A DNA stretch of 64,000 bases, taken from positions 806,001-870,000 of the forward strand of contig NZ_JADYWW010000001.1 of assembly GCF_015864575.1 (NCBI RefSeq), read 5' to 3'. Numbering within the stretch: position 1 is the first letter of the stretch; each line of letters begins with the position of its first letter. A program made the translations under genes and the position numbers. This document shows, piece after piece, positions 36,170-45,261 of this stretch. Origin of the DNA: Salinibacterium sp. SWN248. GTDB taxonomy: Bacteria > Actinomycetota > Actinomycetes > Actinomycetales > Microbacteriaceae. Under the pieces are notes generated by a model that saw only the letters and a list, made by a program, of their open reading frames with translations, was not told where the DNA came from and searched no databases.

Positions 36170-36773
36170 TACCTCGGCGGGCACGAGTGTCGCGATTGTT
36201 GACGCTCAGGGTGTGGTGCATGCGGAACGTAATTCATCAGATACTCGCAAGCACGCTGAAGTGGTTGGCGACTTCATCCACGGCTGCATTGCCGACGCTG
36301 GGTGCGCTGTAACCGACCTGACCGGTGTCGTGGCGGGAATGGGCCCAGGGCCCTTTACCGGCCTGCGGGTGGGCATCGTGGCGGCTCGAGCGTTTGCGTT
36401 CGGCGCTGGCGTGCCTGTGCTGCCCGTTGTGACCCACGACGCGATCGCCCTCGGCGAAACGGAACCGATCGTTGTGGCGACCGACGCCCGTCGCAAAGAA
36501 TTTTACTGGTCGACCTATGAAGGGTCGGATGCCGCGGGCTTGCCCGTGCGCGTTGCTGGGCCCGCGCTCGCTCCTGCCTCCGAGCTCGCCGCGAGCGTTC
36601 CGAATTTCGACCACTTTCAGCTGAGGGACTCGGAGCCTGTGCTGGCCTCGAACCTGGCTCGCCTCGCGTTTCTGCTGCGCGAACACAATCGTCCTTTCGC
36701 TGGCGAAGAAGCGCTCTACTTGCGTTCGCCAGACATCACGCTCTCTGCAGGGCCGAAACGAGTGACCGCATGA
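36153..36773 (+). CDS. tsaB: tRNA threonylcarbamoyladenosine biosynthesis protein TsaB
   Basis: TsaB is the inactive ASKHA-fold partner that scaffolds TsaD. The 206-residue protein starts MLLAIDTSAGTSVAIVDAQG and has GMGPGPFTGLRVGIVAAR and ATDARRKEFYW, all typical. It overlaps tsaE by 17 bases and rimI by four, so alr-tsaE-tsaB-rimI-tsaD are a tight operon. Confidence 0.95.
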   Translation: MLLAIDTSAGTSVAIVDAQGVVHAERNSSDTRKHAEVVGDFIHGCIADAGCAVTDLTGVVAGMGPGPFTGLRVGIVAARAFAFGAGVPVLPVVTHDAIALGETEPIVVATDARRKEFYWSTYEGSDAAGLPVRVAGPALAPASELAASVPNFDHFQLRDSEPVLASNLARLAFLLREHNRPFAGEEALYLRSPDITLSAGPKRVTA

Positions 36774-37261
36774 GCTGGCAATTGCGCCGCGCTACAGAGA
36801 GCGACCTCGACGGCATTATGGCCATCGAGCACAGCGAGTTCGCAAACGACGCGTGGTCGAGCGACATGATGCGTGCCGAGATTCGCGACAACCACGGGTA
36901 CTACGTGATCGCGCACCCGGTGGGGGAACCTACGGTGGTGACGGCCTATGCAGGTTTACGGTCACCCTTTCGGTCGCCGCAAGCGGACATCCAGACGATT
37001 GCTGTTTCTTCGGATGCCCGCCGCCAAGGCATCGGCCGGGCGCTCATGCATGCGCTCATGGTGGAAGCTCGTGATCGTGGGGCGAGCGAACTCTTTCTCG
37101 AGGTGCGCGACGACAATCCTTCCGCGCAGCGCCTGTACGATTCGCTCGGGTTCGAGCGTATTGCGGTGCGACCGAACTATTACCAACCGGATGGGGTTGA
37201 TGCCATCGTGATGCGACTCACTATTCCCGAACCTAAGCTTTCACCGGCGGTGGGCGCATGA
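36770..37261 (+). CDS. rimI: GNAT N-acetyltransferase, RimI type
   Basis: A 163-residue GNAT protein with the acetyl-CoA motif [19 protein letters not shown] and the C-terminal [23 protein letters not shown]. RimI acetylates the N-terminal alanine of ribosomal protein S18 in E. coli, and the position between tsaB and tsaD is the conserved one. It overlaps both neighbours by four bases. Substrate in this organism is inferred from position. Confidence 0.9.
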   Translation: MSWQLRRATESDLDGIMAIEHSEFANDAWSSDMMRAEIRDNHGYYVIAHPVGEPTVVTAYAGLRSPFRSPQADIQTIAVSSDARRQGIGRALMHALMVEARDRGASELFLEVRDDNPSAQRLYDSLGFERIAVRPNYYQPDGVDAIVMRLTIPEPKLSPAVGA

Positions 37262-38370
37262 TGACGAATTCAGTGCCAGCGGTAGCAAGCTCTCCCCTTT
37301 CGGGACAGCTTCCCGCCAACACCACGAATCCCCTTGTGTTGGGTATCGAGACGAGCTGCGACGAGACCGGCATCGGTATCGTGCGTGGCAACCATTTGTT
37401 AGCCAACGTGATTTCATCATCGATGGATGAACATGCCCGCTACGGGGGAGTGGTGCCGGAGGTTGCGGCCCGCGCGCACCTCGAGGCGATGCAACCGGCG
37501 TTGGAGCAGGCGCTCGCCGAAGCCGGCGTTGAGTTGTCAGAGCTAGATGCGATTGCGGTCACGAGTGGTCCGGGGCTTGCAGGCGCGCTCATGGTCGGAG
37601 TCGCGGCTGCGAAGGCGCTCGCGGTGGCCACGGGTAAACCGCTGTATGCGGTCAATCATTTGGTGGGCCACGTCGGCGCGGATGTTTTGCGTGACGATGG
37701 AACTGAGATTGAACTTCCCACGATCGCGCTGTTGGTGTCTGGCGGCCATACGTCGCTGCTCGAAGTGCGTGACCTGGTCTCTGACGTTGAGCTCCTCGGC
37801 GAGACGATCGACGATGCTGCGGGCGAGGCTTTCGACAAGGTCGCGCGTTTGCTCGGCTTGCCGTATCCGGGCGGGCCGCACATCGACCGTGTGGCGGTGG
37901 GAGGCAACCCGAAGGCGATCCGTTTTCCGCGGGGACTCACCCATGCCAAAGACGTTGACCGTCACCGCTACGATTTTTCGTTCTCGGGCCTCAAAACGTC
38001 GGTTGCTCGGTGGGTTGAGCGCGAGCAAGACGCGGGTACCGATTTTTCGATTGCGGATGTCGCAGCGAGCTTCCGCGAGGCCGTCGTTGATGTTCTCCTC
38101 ACCAAGGCCGTCGCAGCCTGCGTTGATCGCGGAGTTCCTCGCCTCTTGCTTGGTGGCGGAGTCGTGGCGAATGCGCGAGTTCGCGAGCTCGCTCGGGAGC
38201 GTTGCGCGGAGGCGGGGATCGAATTGCGCATTCCGCCGTTGTCGCTGTGCACTGACAACGGGGCGATGATCGCAGCGCTGGGTGCCCAACTGATTATGGC
38301 AAGCAAAGAACCCTCAACTTTGGGCTTTAGCGCTGATTCGACGCTCCCGGTCACCCAAATTCAGGCGTAA
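37258..38370 (+). CDS. tsaD: tRNA threonylcarbamoyltransferase TsaD
   Basis: The catalytic subunit transfers threonylcarbamoyl to A37 of tRNA. In the 370-residue protein an N-terminal extension of about 25 residues precedes [16 protein letters not shown]. The metal site includes NHLVGHVGA (HxxxH), and there are [35 protein letters not shown] and [14 protein letters not shown]. Two consecutive ATGs open the gene; the second (37261) would remove one residue. Confidence 0.95.
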   Translation: MMTNSVPAVASSPLSGQLPANTTNPLVLGIETSCDETGIGIVRGNHLLANVISSSMDEHARYGGVVPEVAARAHLEAMQPALEQALAEAGVELSELDAIAVTSGPGLAGALMVGVAAAKALAVATGKPLYAVNHLVGHVGADVLRDDGTEIELPTIALLVSGGHTSLLEVRDLVSDVELLGETIDDAAGEAFDKVARLLGLPYPGGPHIDRVAVGGNPKAIRFPRGLTHAKDVDRHRYDFSFSGLKTSVARWVEREQDAGTDFSIADVAASFREAVVDVLLTKAVAACVDRGVPRLLLGGGVVANARVRELARERCAEAGIELRIPPLSLCTDNGAMIAALGAQLIMASKEPSTLGFSADSTLPVTQIQA

Positions 38371-38470
38371 CACTGGCGAGGAATCTGGGTGTGCTGCGTT
38401 GACAGGCTTCTTTCAGGCTGAGAATATAGGTGCGCCGGTTTCGGCATCATCACCAAAGGAGACCTTCGTC

Positions 38471-38749
38471 ATGTCAGAACCCACGCCTTACGCCGCATCG
38501 CCCGCAGGCGCGCCGGTTGCCAAATGGAACGTCCTCTCGATCATCTCCCTCGTGACGTCGGTTCTCGGCCTCAGCCTCGTCGGCATCATCCTCGGGCACA
38601 TCAGCCTGAGCCAGATCAAGAAGACGGGTGAGCAGGGCAACGTGCTCGCCATCATCGGCCTCATCCTCGGATACCTCGGTTTCGTTGTCTTCCTCTTCCT
38701 CGCCATTGGCTTCGTCGTCACTCTCGGCGCTGTAGGAACCTCGTACTAA
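38471..38749 (+). CDS. Small DUF4190 membrane protein
   Basis: A 92-residue protein with two hydrophobic segments (WNVLSIISLVTSVLGLSLVG and AIIGLILGYLGFVVFLFLAI) around the DUF4190 turn ILGHISLSQIKKTGEQG. The short N-terminus is proline/alanine rich. The ATG at 38471 follows AAAGGAGACC; a longer frame to 38399 has no ribosome-binding site. It is a single-gene unit bounded by a strong terminator. Function unknown; a related protein with a long tail follows at 38824 and a zinc-ribbon version at 62566. Confidence 0.8.
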   Translation: MSEPTPYAASPAGAPVAKWNVLSIISLVTSVLGLSLVGIILGHISLSQIKKTGEQGNVLAIIGLILGYLGFVVFLFLAIGFVVTLGAVGTSY

Positions 38750-38762
38750 GTAGCAACGCACG

Positions 38763-38793
38763 AAAGGGCCCGCACGCGAGTGCGGGCCCTTTT
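38763..38793 (+). terminator. Intrinsic terminator after the DUF4190 gene
   Basis: GGGCCCGCAC (38766-38775) and GTGCGGGCCC (38780-38789) pair perfectly around GCGA, flanked by AAA on the left and TTTT on the right. It separates the two DUF4190 genes. Confidence 0.9.
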
Positions 38794-38811
38794 CTGTGGG
38801 GAGAGTCTTGC

Positions 38812-38817
38812 TAAAGT
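38812..38817 (+). promoter_or_regulatory. -10 box of a likely leaderless transcript
   Basis: TAAAGT ends six bases before the ATG at 38824, and no Shine-Dalgarno sequence lies between. TTTTCT at 38790 with 16-base spacing is a weak -35 candidate and overlaps the terminator T-run. Confidence 0.4.
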
Positions 38818-38823
38818 GTGCGC

Positions 38824-39750
38824 ATGGCTACCAACAACTCAGACGACTCAATTCCGTCGATCTCAACGCCCGGCGCGTCCTCAACTTCCGGCGAGCCCCT
38901 GGCGAAGGCCACTCCCTCAGCTAAGAAGCCCGCAGCGAAGAAGTCGACTACCTCCAAGTCGACCACTGCGTCACAAACAACTCCCGCGGCCAAGGTAACC
39001 GCCGCGCCGAAGGTCAGCGCGACAAAGCCCGCGACTGCAAAGCCCGCGACTGCCAAGCCCGCGACTGCCAAGGCCAGCACCGCTAAGGCCAGCGCGACAA
39101 AGTCGACAACGGCCAAGGCGGCAACGACGAAAGCCGCGGCAACTAAGGCTGCAGCGGCCAAGACGACCGCTGCCACGACTGCAGCGGCTAAGACGGCGAA
39201 GGCGAATGAAGCGGTAACGCCCGTCGCCGAGACCACGGCCCCCGAAGTTGCTGGCACTGCTTCGGCTAGCGTGCCGCCCGTTCCTCCGGCGCCGAAGGCC
39301 GCAGCGGCCGCGCCCGCCGCGAGCACTGCAGCGAACGCTCCTGCTGATTCGTCGACGACACCTGCTCCTGTAGCTCCGGCTGCTAGCGACCCCTACGCTG
39401 CGCCGAGCGGAACTCCGGTTCCCGGCTACGCTGGCGCCGCTACTCCTGGGCAAGCATCCTTCACGCCCGTGCCCGCCGGTCCGCCACAGGGACTGTCGAT
39501 CGCTTCGATGGTTACCGGAATCGCAGGAATCATCTTCCTGTTCGTCGGTTTGGGCTTCTTGCCTGCCGCCGCCGCAGTCGTCCTGGGGCACATCGCGCAG
39601 AAGAAGCAGAAGTATGCCCGGCCGTTCTGGTTGACCGGTCTCATCACGGGTTATGTCGGAGTCGGGCTGAGCATCATCATTGGGCTCGTCGTCGCAGCGG
39701 TATTCTTTCTGCCGTTCATGCTCATGGGTGGAAACGACTACCGTTTCTAA
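38824..39750 (+). CDS. DUF4190 membrane protein with histone-H1-like Lys/Ala/Thr tail
   Basis: A 308-residue protein in two parts. Residues 1-215 are low complexity: lysine/alanine/threonine repeats of the KPATAKPATAK and KAATTKAAATKAAAAKT kind, like the C-terminus of histone H1 or mycobacterial HU tails, then a proline/alanine part. Residues about 220-305 have two hydrophobic segments and the DUF4190 turn VLGHIAQKKQK. The tail would be cytoplasmic if the topology follows the positive-inside rule. Function is unknown; DNA, RNA or cell-wall polymer binding are all possible for the basic tail. Confidence 0.75.
   Translation: MATNNSDDSIPSISTPGASSTSGEPLAKATPSAKKPAAKKSTTSKSTTASQTTPAAKVTAAPKVSATKPATAKPATAKPATAKASTAKASATKSTTAKAATTKAAATKAAAAKTTAATTAAAKTAKANEAVTPVAETTAPEVAGTASASVPPVPPAPKAAAAAPAASTAANAPADSSTTPAPVAPAASDPYAAPSGTPVPGYAGAATPGQASFTPVPAGPPQGLSIASMVTGIAGIIFLFVGLGFLPAAAAVVLGHIAQKKQKYARPFWLTGLITGYVGVGLSIIIGLVVAAVFFLPFMLMGGNDYRF
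39025..39069 (+). repeat. Three 15-bp tandem repeats in the Lys/Ala/Thr tail
   Basis: AAGCCCGCGACTGC recurs at 39025, 39040 and 39055 with a period of 15 bases, each encoding KPATA. The copies are nearly identical at DNA level, which suggests recent slippage expansion. Confidence 0.8.
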
Positions 39751-39803
39751 TCGCCACTCTCCGCTGAGCTTCTCGCTCACCCGTTGCGGCGAGAAGCTCT
39801 GCA

Positions 39804-40994
39804 TCAGCGTGCAGCAGGCGTGACGCGCTGCGCAAGCAGTGCGCGCCGCTTGCCAGCAACGCGCGTCAGAATCAAGGTCGCGCTGTTCTCGCCCTTGAGC
39901 GAGAGTGACGTTCTAAAAGTCGCGGGGTCGATATCGACCCCGCGCTTTTTGATTTCCAGGGTGCCGATCTTGCGCGCCGCCAGTTCCTTTTTGAGTGAGC
40001 GCTTGTCGAGAGTGAAGTCCTCGACGATCTCGAAGCAGGTGGCGAACGGGCTCGCGACAGCGGCATCCGCACTGAAGTAGGCGATTGAAGTGTCGAGCAT
40101 GCGCCCGTTCAGTTGTCGTGCGAGATCCCCGATGAGGCGCGCGCGGATGACAGCGCCGTCGGGTTCGTAGAGAAACTGCCCGAGCTCTCCCGCGGGTTCG
40201 TCTTCGCTGTCAGCGGCTGCCGTGAGTTCAGCGGTGCCGTGGTCTCCGATCACGAGGGCTGCTCGCCGGATGCCGGGGCGGGCGACAGCCCCAAACCAGA
40301 GTCCGAGCTCAACAACTTCGCGCCCAACAGAGATCCACTGGGCTTCGGCGGTGCCGGGGATGAGGTCGCGGTCGATTCCGGGGCCGAGTTTGATGCCGGT
40401 GGGGTAGCGCTCGGCGAGACCGAACGCAAAGTCGAGGGAGGGCGTCCAGTCGGCGGGGTTGGTGAGGCGCACTCGGGCGTCGCGGCGGGCAGGGTCGAGG
40501 TAGACACCGTCAATGCCAGCGAGGTCGGCGGTTTCGGCATCGCCATGAACGACCTGAGCGTTGCTCCAGGGTGCAAGGTTGAAGCTGGCAATAGCGGCGG
40601 TGGTTTCGTCACGCTCAACGGCGGTGACGTTGATCTCGAGGGCCGCGATGGCGAGCGCATCCGCTCCAATGCCGCAGCCGAGGTCGGCCACCCATTTCAC
40701 GCCGGCCTTCGAGAACCGACCGGCGTGCTGGGCGGCAACGGAAAGGCGAGTTGCTTGTTCGAGGCCAGCCTCGGTGAAGAGCATCCGGTCGGCAAACGGG
40801 CCAAACTTGCTGGCCGCTTTCGCGCGAAGTTTGGATTGGCTGAGCACGGCGGCAACTAGGCCGGGGCTGTGGCCGGCCTTGCGAAGCTCTGCGACGGTGC
40901 GCACGATTTCGTCACTCGAGTGCCAGGTCGGCAGCGAGTCCAAGAGGCGAAGGCCCTCGGCTGAAAGTAGCTCGCGCAATTCGCTCTGATTCAT
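39804..40994 (-). CDS. Class I SAM-dependent methyltransferase with THUMP-like domain
   Basis: A 396-residue protein. After an N-terminal helical part comes the SAM-binding motif [27 protein letters not shown] and the catalytic-region [11 protein letters not shown]. The C-terminal 120 residues ([29 protein letters not shown]) match what is known as a THUMP-like domain in actinobacterial methyltransferases. An RNA substrate is likely but unidentified. It is divergent from groES; its start is 25 bases from the first CIRCE element, so HrcA binding could touch its promoter too. Confidence 0.82.
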   Translation of the reverse strand: MNQSELRELLSAEGLRLLDSLPTWHSSDEIVRTVAELRKAGHSPGLVAAVLSQSKLRAKAASKFGPFADRMLFTEAGLEQATRLSVAAQHAGRFSKAGVKWVADLGCGIGADALAIAALEINVTAVERDETTAAIASFNLAPWSNAQVVHGDAETADLAGIDGVYLDPARRDARVRLTNPADWTPSLDFAFGLAERYPTGIKLGPGIDRDLIPGTAEAQWISVGREVVELGLWFGAVARPGIRRAALVIGDHGTAELTAAADSEDEPAGELGQFLYEPDGAVIRARLIGDLARQLNGRMLDTSIAYFSADAAVASPFATCFEIVEDFTLDKRSLKKELAARKIGTLEIKKRGVDIDPATFRTSLSLKGENSATLILTRVAGKRRALLAQRVTPAAR

Positions 40995-41018
40995 TCTCTA
41001 ACCGTATCCGCATCTGTA

Positions 41019-41045
41019 TTGGCACTCACGTTGATCGAGTGCCAA
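41019..41045. promoter_or_regulatory. CIRCE element (HrcA operator) before groES
   Basis: TTGGCACTC, nine bases, GAGTGCCAA: a perfect 9-9-9 inverted repeat differing from the classical CIRCE by one compensated base per arm. It overlaps the -35 region of the groES promoter. Confidence 0.92.
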
Positions 41046-41059
41046 CCAAGCCGTATAGT
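41031..41059 (+). promoter_or_regulatory. groES promoter
   Basis: TTGATC (41031-41036) and TATAGT (41054-41059) are spaced by exactly 17 bases and lie between the two CIRCE-like elements. Confidence 0.75.
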
Positions 41060-41063
41060 TGAT

Positions 41064-41090
41064 CTGGCACTCCCGTACGGAGTGTGCCAG
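41064..41090. promoter_or_regulatory. Second, imperfect CIRCE-like element
   Basis: CTGGCACTCC and GGAGTGTGCCAG face each other across CGTAC. The spacing and one extra TG in the right arm depart from consensus. It covers the expected transcription start of groES. Confidence 0.65.
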
Positions 41091-41117
41091 CCCAAGCACT
41101 TTAGAAAGAGGTCAAAC

Positions 41118-41414
41118 GTGTCGGTGTCCATTAAGCCGCTCGAAGATCGCATTGTTATCAAGCAGGTCGATGCAGAACAGACCACCGCGTCTGGGCTCGT
41201 CATTCCTGACACTGCGAAAGAGAAGCCCCAGGAGGGTGAAGTAGTCGCTGTAGGTCCCGGTCGTATCGACGACAACGGAAACCGCGTGCCGCTCGACATC
41301 GCAGTTGGTGACAAGGTCATCTACTCCAAGTACGGCGGAACCGAGGTGAAGTACGACGGAGAAGACCTTCTCGTACTTTCGGCTCGCGACGTTCTCGCTG
41401 TCATCGTTCGCTAA
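41118..41414 (+). CDS. groES: Co-chaperonin GroES
   Basis: The 98-residue protein from the GTG at 41118 reads [20 protein letters not shown] and has [23 protein letters not shown] and the C-terminal [14 protein letters not shown]. GroES caps GroEL during folding. A GTG at 41124 is an alternative start two codons later. No groEL follows; a terminator and then rarD do. The promoter is flanked by CIRCE elements, so control by the HrcA repressor is expected. Confidence 0.96.
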   Translation: MSVSIKPLEDRIVIKQVDAEQTTASGLVIPDTAKEKPQEGEVVAVGPGRIDDNGNRVPLDIAVGDKVIYSKYGGTEVKYDGEDLLVLSARDVLAVIVR

Positions 41415-41472
41415 GTAGTCTCTCGCTCACGCGAAACTAACTTTCTCGTCTCCCGTTCGCGGTGAGGCGTTT

Positions 41473-41504
41473 CGAAAGCCCAGGGCCTCGGCTCTGGGCT
41501 TTCG
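41473..41504 (+). terminator. Intrinsic terminator after groES
   Basis: CGAAAGCCCAG and CTGGGCTTTCG form an 11-bp perfect stem around a ten-base loop. The T-run is inside the right arm. It makes groES monocistronic. Confidence 0.8.
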
Positions 41505-41540
41505 TCGTTCCTGGTGGCTTTCATGGGCAGCATCCGACCC

Positions 41541-41546
41541 TAGGAT
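41541..41546 (+). promoter_or_regulatory. -10 box of a likely leaderless rarD transcript
   Basis: TAGGAT ends six bases before the GTG at 41553, without a Shine-Dalgarno sequence in between. Confidence 0.4.
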
Positions 41547-41552
41547 TTAGTA

Positions 41553-42497
41553 GTGACCTCCACTTCTTCGGCGACTGATCGCGTCTCGCCTAGCGGCCTC
41601 GGCTTTGCTATTTCTGCCTACGTCCTGTGGGGCGCGATGCCGATCGTGTTTTTCTCGCTCAAAGAGTCGGGAGCGATCGAGATTGTCGCGTGGAGAATCG
41701 TGCTGTCGCTGGTCTTTTGCGCGGCACTTTTGGTGGTCACGCGGGGATACGCACGGGTCATGGCGATCGTCCGCGATCGTCGTACCTTCTGGATGTTGGG
41801 CTTGGGCGGCGCCTTTGTCGTCGTCAACTGGCTCATTTATGTGTACGCGAGCCTGAACGGCCACATTGTGGAGGCTGCTCTCGGCTATTTCACGAACCCG
41901 ATTGTCACGGTGCTGCTCGGGGTGCTCGTGTTGCGCGAGCGCCTTCGCCCGCTGCAGTGGGTCGCTCTGGCAATTAGTGCGCTCGCCGTTCTCGTCTTGG
42001 CCATCGGCTACGGCAGCTTTCCGTGGATCGCGTTGGGCCTCGCTTTCAGCTTCGGTCTCTATGGGCTCGTGAAGAAAAACGTGGGTCCGAAGGCGGATGC
42101 CGTGGGCGGCCTCGCCGTCGAGACCGCCTTTCTGACGCCGGTTGCGATCGTTGTTCTGCTCGTGCTTGCGGCCAACGGGCAGCTCGCGGCGGGCACTGCG
42201 GGCCCGGGACACCTCACTTTGACGCTCTTTTTGGGTGCCATCACTGCGATCCCATTGATTCTGTTTGCTGCTGCAGCGCGGCGTTTGCCGCTCACCTACA
42301 TGGGCTTGGCCCAGTACTTGGCACCGATCCTCCAACTCATTGTTGGCGTCTTTGTTTTCCATGAGGCGATGCCGCCAGAGCGCTGGTTGGGCTTCGCGAT
42401 CGTCTGGGTGGCGCTCGCCATTCTCACGTATGACCTGTTTCGGCACTCTTCTCGCACGCGGCTCGGTTCAGCCGCTGAAGCTCCGGGCGCACCGTAG
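41553..42497 (+). CDS. rarD: EamA-family transporter RarD
   Basis: A 314-residue drug/metabolite-transporter protein with ten hydrophobic segments. It starts the conserved part at GLGFAISAYVLWGAMPIVFF, and shows NWLIYVYASLNGHIVEAALGYF, TNPIVTVLLGVLVLRERL and GLAQYLAPILQLIVGVFVFHE, which are RarD hallmarks. The substrate of RarD proteins is not established. A GTG start is used, apparently leaderless. Confidence 0.9.
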   Translation: MTSTSSATDRVSPSGLGFAISAYVLWGAMPIVFFSLKESGAIEIVAWRIVLSLVFCAALLVVTRGYARVMAIVRDRRTFWMLGLGGAFVVVNWLIYVYASLNGHIVEAALGYFTNPIVTVLLGVLVLRERLRPLQWVALAISALAVLVLAIGYGSFPWIALGLAFSFGLYGLVKKNVGPKADAVGGLAVETAFLTPVAIVVLLVLAANGQLAAGTAGPGHLTLTLFLGAITAIPLILFAAAARRLPLTYMGLAQYLAPILQLIVGVFVFHEAMPPERWLGFAIVWVALAILTYDLFRHSSRTRLGSAAEAPGAP

Positions 42498-42552
42498 TAT
42501 TCCTCTGAAGGTGCGTGATCGCCCGAGATTGGGCACCGAGAGAGGTAAATCA

Positions 42553-43839
42553 ATGACGAGGTTTCGCACGACTCGGCGTGTGATTGTGGCGGCAACTATC
42601 GTTGTGGCTGTCGCAGCGTGCAGTTCACCGACGCCGACGGCAACGCCGGTTGCGGCATCAACGCCAACGGCAACTCCCGCTCCGGTCGTGACGCCGACGG
42701 GCGATGGCGTTCTTCGCATTGGAACGATCTTTCCCACCAGTGGCACATTCTCCTTCTTGGCTGCAGCACAAAAAGCGGGTGTTGCGGCAGCGGTGAAAGA
42801 AATAAATGCTGCCGGGGGAGTGAACGGTGAGCCTGTCGAGATTGTGGCGGTCGATTCGGGCGAGGCTAAGAACGCGAAGCTGGAATCAGGTTTCAAGACC
42901 CTGGTGTCAAAGGATGTCGACGTGGTGATCGGCCCATCATCGTCGGTGCTGGCGCAGCGAGCAATCCCGCTCGCACTGGATGCGAAGATCCCTCTCATCT
43001 CGCCCGCCGCGACGCTGTCGAGTCTCGACGACGTTTTCGACGACGGGTACTTTTTCCGCACCATTCCGGCCTACGACCAGCAGGGCTATGCGCTCGCTGA
43101 GGCTTTGGCTGATGGCGACACAACGCAGAGAATCGCTTTTGTCTATGTCGACGATGAGGAGGGCGTAGCGCTGCACGACACCTTCGTTGAAGCACTCGCC
43201 GAGTACGACACCGAACTCGTCGCGGACGAGGTCTTCACGAGTTCAACGACGAAGTTCGACACGATCACCGCCAGCGTGAAGAAGGCAGAACCCGACATCG
43301 TGGTGATTGGGTCGACCTATGAAACTGAGAAGGCAACGAAGGCCGCCATCGAGAAGCTCGTCGCGGCCGGATATAAGGGGTCGGAGCTCTGGCTCACCTC
43401 GCTGAACACGGGCGACTATTCGCAAGCGTTCAAGAACGGCACGCTCAAGGGCGTTCGCGGGGTGATTGAAGGAGTTCAGCCGTCGAAGACCTTCACCGCT
43501 ACGCTCAAGGCCACCAACTCGAAGTTGACAACCTACCGCTACGGGGCCGAAGCGTATGACGCCACGATGGTCGCGGCGCTCGCTGCAATCGTGGCGGGGG
43601 ACGATGCGGGTGAGGCCATCGCCGGTTCGCTTTACGATGTCTCGAAAAGCGGTGTGAAATGTCTGAGTTTTGAGGAATGCCTCGAAGTGCTCAAGACCAC
43701 GAACGACATCGACTACGACGGTGTTTCTGGCCCCGTGAACTTCACTCCTGGTGGCAACGTAGAGCCCGCATTCTGGGGTTACTACACTTATGACGGCGAA
43801 AATAAGTTCGTCTATAAGACTGGCTCAATCGTCGGCTAG
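42553..43839 (+). CDS. Branched-chain amino-acid-type ABC substrate-binding lipoprotein, copy 1
   Basis: The 428-residue protein has lipobox VAAC at Cys23, a threonine/proline linker (PTPTATPVAASTPTATP) and a Peripla_BP_6/Leu-Ile-Val binding fold (LRIGTIFPTSGTFSFLAAAQ, VIGPSSSVLAQRAIPLALDA). Near the C-terminus it has the cysteine pair KCLSFEEC and then DYDGVSGPVNF, also found in copies 2 and 3. It is the most diverged of the three. ATG follows GAGAGGTAAATCA. Ligand unknown. Confidence 0.88.
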   Translation: MTRFRTTRRVIVAATIVVAVAACSSPTPTATPVAASTPTATPAPVVTPTGDGVLRIGTIFPTSGTFSFLAAAQKAGVAAAVKEINAAGGVNGEPVEIVAVDSGEAKNAKLESGFKTLVSKDVDVVIGPSSSVLAQRAIPLALDAKIPLISPAATLSSLDDVFDDGYFFRTIPAYDQQGYALAEALADGDTTQRIAFVYVDDEEGVALHDTFVEALAEYDTELVADEVFTSSTTKFDTITASVKKAEPDIVVIGSTYETEKATKAAIEKLVAAGYKGSELWLTSLNTGDYSQAFKNGTLKGVRGVIEGVQPSKTFTATLKATNSKLTTYRYGAEAYDATMVAALAAIVAGDDAGEAIAGSLYDVSKSGVKCLSFEECLEVLKTTNDIDYDGVSGPVNFTPGGNVEPAFWGYYTYDGENKFVYKTGSIVG

Positions 43840-43969
43840 GTCGAGTGCCGCCCGGATTGGGGGCGAGATTGTGCCCATAAATGGCCCGCTCGGAGTTCTT
43901 CTTTTCAGCATTGGCCAGTACCGTAACAATGCCGCTCTCTGTTGGGGGTGGTAGATAGGAGCGACTGTG

Positions 43970-45229
43970 ATGACATCCATGCCCTATGGATCACGCGTGT
44001 CGTTGCGAACCCGACGCGGGTTCACGGCAGTTGCAGGCGTTATCGCTGCGGCCCTTGTGTTGAGCGGATGCTCGGCCGAGGCGCCGGTTGAAGAGACCCC
44101 TGCGCCCAAAGATTTGACTCTCACCGTCGGAGCCTTGGTGCCCGAGTCGGGAGCGCTCGACAAATTCGGTCCGGCAGTGTCTGCTGCGATCGCGTTGGCT
44201 GCTCAAGATGTGAATGATGCCAATGCCAAGCTCACGGTGAACGTGGAGTCGGCTGATTCCGGCGACTCCACGGGAACGACCGCTGAGGATGCCGTCACGG
44301 AGTTGCTCGCTGCTCGCGCAACAGTGATTATCGGCGGGCTCTCCAACGGTATTTCCAAGAAAGTGATCGACAAGATCACGGAAGCGGGCGTTGTCGAGAT
44401 CTCGCCGGCGAACGATTCTCCTGACTTCTCCAACTACGGTGACAACAACCTGTACTGGCGCACCTCGCCGTCCTGCGCGCTCGAAGGCACAGCATTGGGC
44501 AACGAGATGGCAGAGCGTATTGGTGAGGGCTCGATTGCGATCCTCTCCGAGGACACCCTGTGTGAACCGCTTCTCCCGCGTGCCTTGAGTGAGGCATTCT
44601 TACGTGGTGGTGGCGAATTACTTTCGCAAGAGATGATCGATGAGAGCGCTATCGATCTCGATGAGCAGATCGATCGAGCGATCGCAGCTAAACCGGATGC
44701 CGTAGCAATCGTGGGTTCAAAGCGATCCGAGAAGATTGCCAAGGCTTTCATCGCTGCCGGTTACTCGGGCGACCAGCTGTTCTTTACCGGGCTATCGCTC
44801 GGCGAGCGTGGCTCGGGATTCGCGGCGGGCAGCCTGACCGGTTCCATCGTGACGCATCCGGGGCTTGATGTTTCGACGATCTCGGACTTCACCGATCGAC
44901 TGCTGGAAATCAACCCCAGCCTCAAGGACTTCAGCTACGCCGCTGAGAGCTATGACGCGGTCATCCTCGCGAGCTTGGCGGCCTTGGCCTCGCAGAAAAT
45001 TTCGGGAGAAGCACTTTCGAGCAAGCTGCAAGAGGTCTCTGGTGGCAGTGGTGACGGCGAAGTGGCGACAACATTTGCGGATGCCGCGAAGATTGTGCTC
45101 GATGGGCGCACCGTTGATTACGACGGTGTTTCAGGCCCGATAACCCTCAATGACAATGGTGATCCACAGGGCGCCATCATTGGGATTTACCAGTACGGTA
45201 GCGACAACGTGTACACCCGGATTAACTGA
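43970..45229 (+). CDS. Branched-chain amino-acid-type ABC substrate-binding lipoprotein, copy 2
   Basis: This 419-residue paralogue has lipobox LSGC at Cys34 and the same fold (VGALVPESGALDKFGPAVSA, PANDSPDFSNYGDNNLYWR). In the C-terminal conserved block the cysteine pair of copies 1 and 3 is lost (VATTFADAAK), but DYDGVSGPITL remains. Two other cysteines appear mid-protein (SPSCALEG, EDTLCEP). The ATG at 43970 is eight bases from AGGAG; a GTG lies one codon upstream. Confidence 0.88.
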   Translation: MTSMPYGSRVSLRTRRGFTAVAGVIAAALVLSGCSAEAPVEETPAPKDLTLTVGALVPESGALDKFGPAVSAAIALAAQDVNDANAKLTVNVESADSGDSTGTTAEDAVTELLAARATVIIGGLSNGISKKVIDKITEAGVVEISPANDSPDFSNYGDNNLYWRTSPSCALEGTALGNEMAERIGEGSIAILSEDTLCEPLLPRALSEAFLRGGGELLSQEMIDESAIDLDEQIDRAIAAKPDAVAIVGSKRSEKIAKAFIAAGYSGDQLFFTGLSLGERGSGFAAGSLTGSIVTHPGLDVSTISDFTDRLLEINPSLKDFSYAAESYDAVILASLAALASQKISGEALSSKLQEVSGGSGDGEVATTFADAAKIVLDGRTVDYDGVSGPITLNDNGDPQGAIIGIYQYGSDNVYTRIN

Positions 45230-45261
45230 GAAACGCCCTTGTTTCTCAAAGTCTACGAATG

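Noticed and set aside
39025-39069. Short tandem repeats considered as a CRISPR or other array
   Set aside because: The units are contiguous, 15 bp, in frame and encode KPATA repeats; there are no spacers.
38971-39804. 277-codon reverse frame over the H1-like gene
   Set aside because: It is a mirror of the repetitive Lys/Ala coding region (Arg/Gly/Ser-rich), with no independent start signal.
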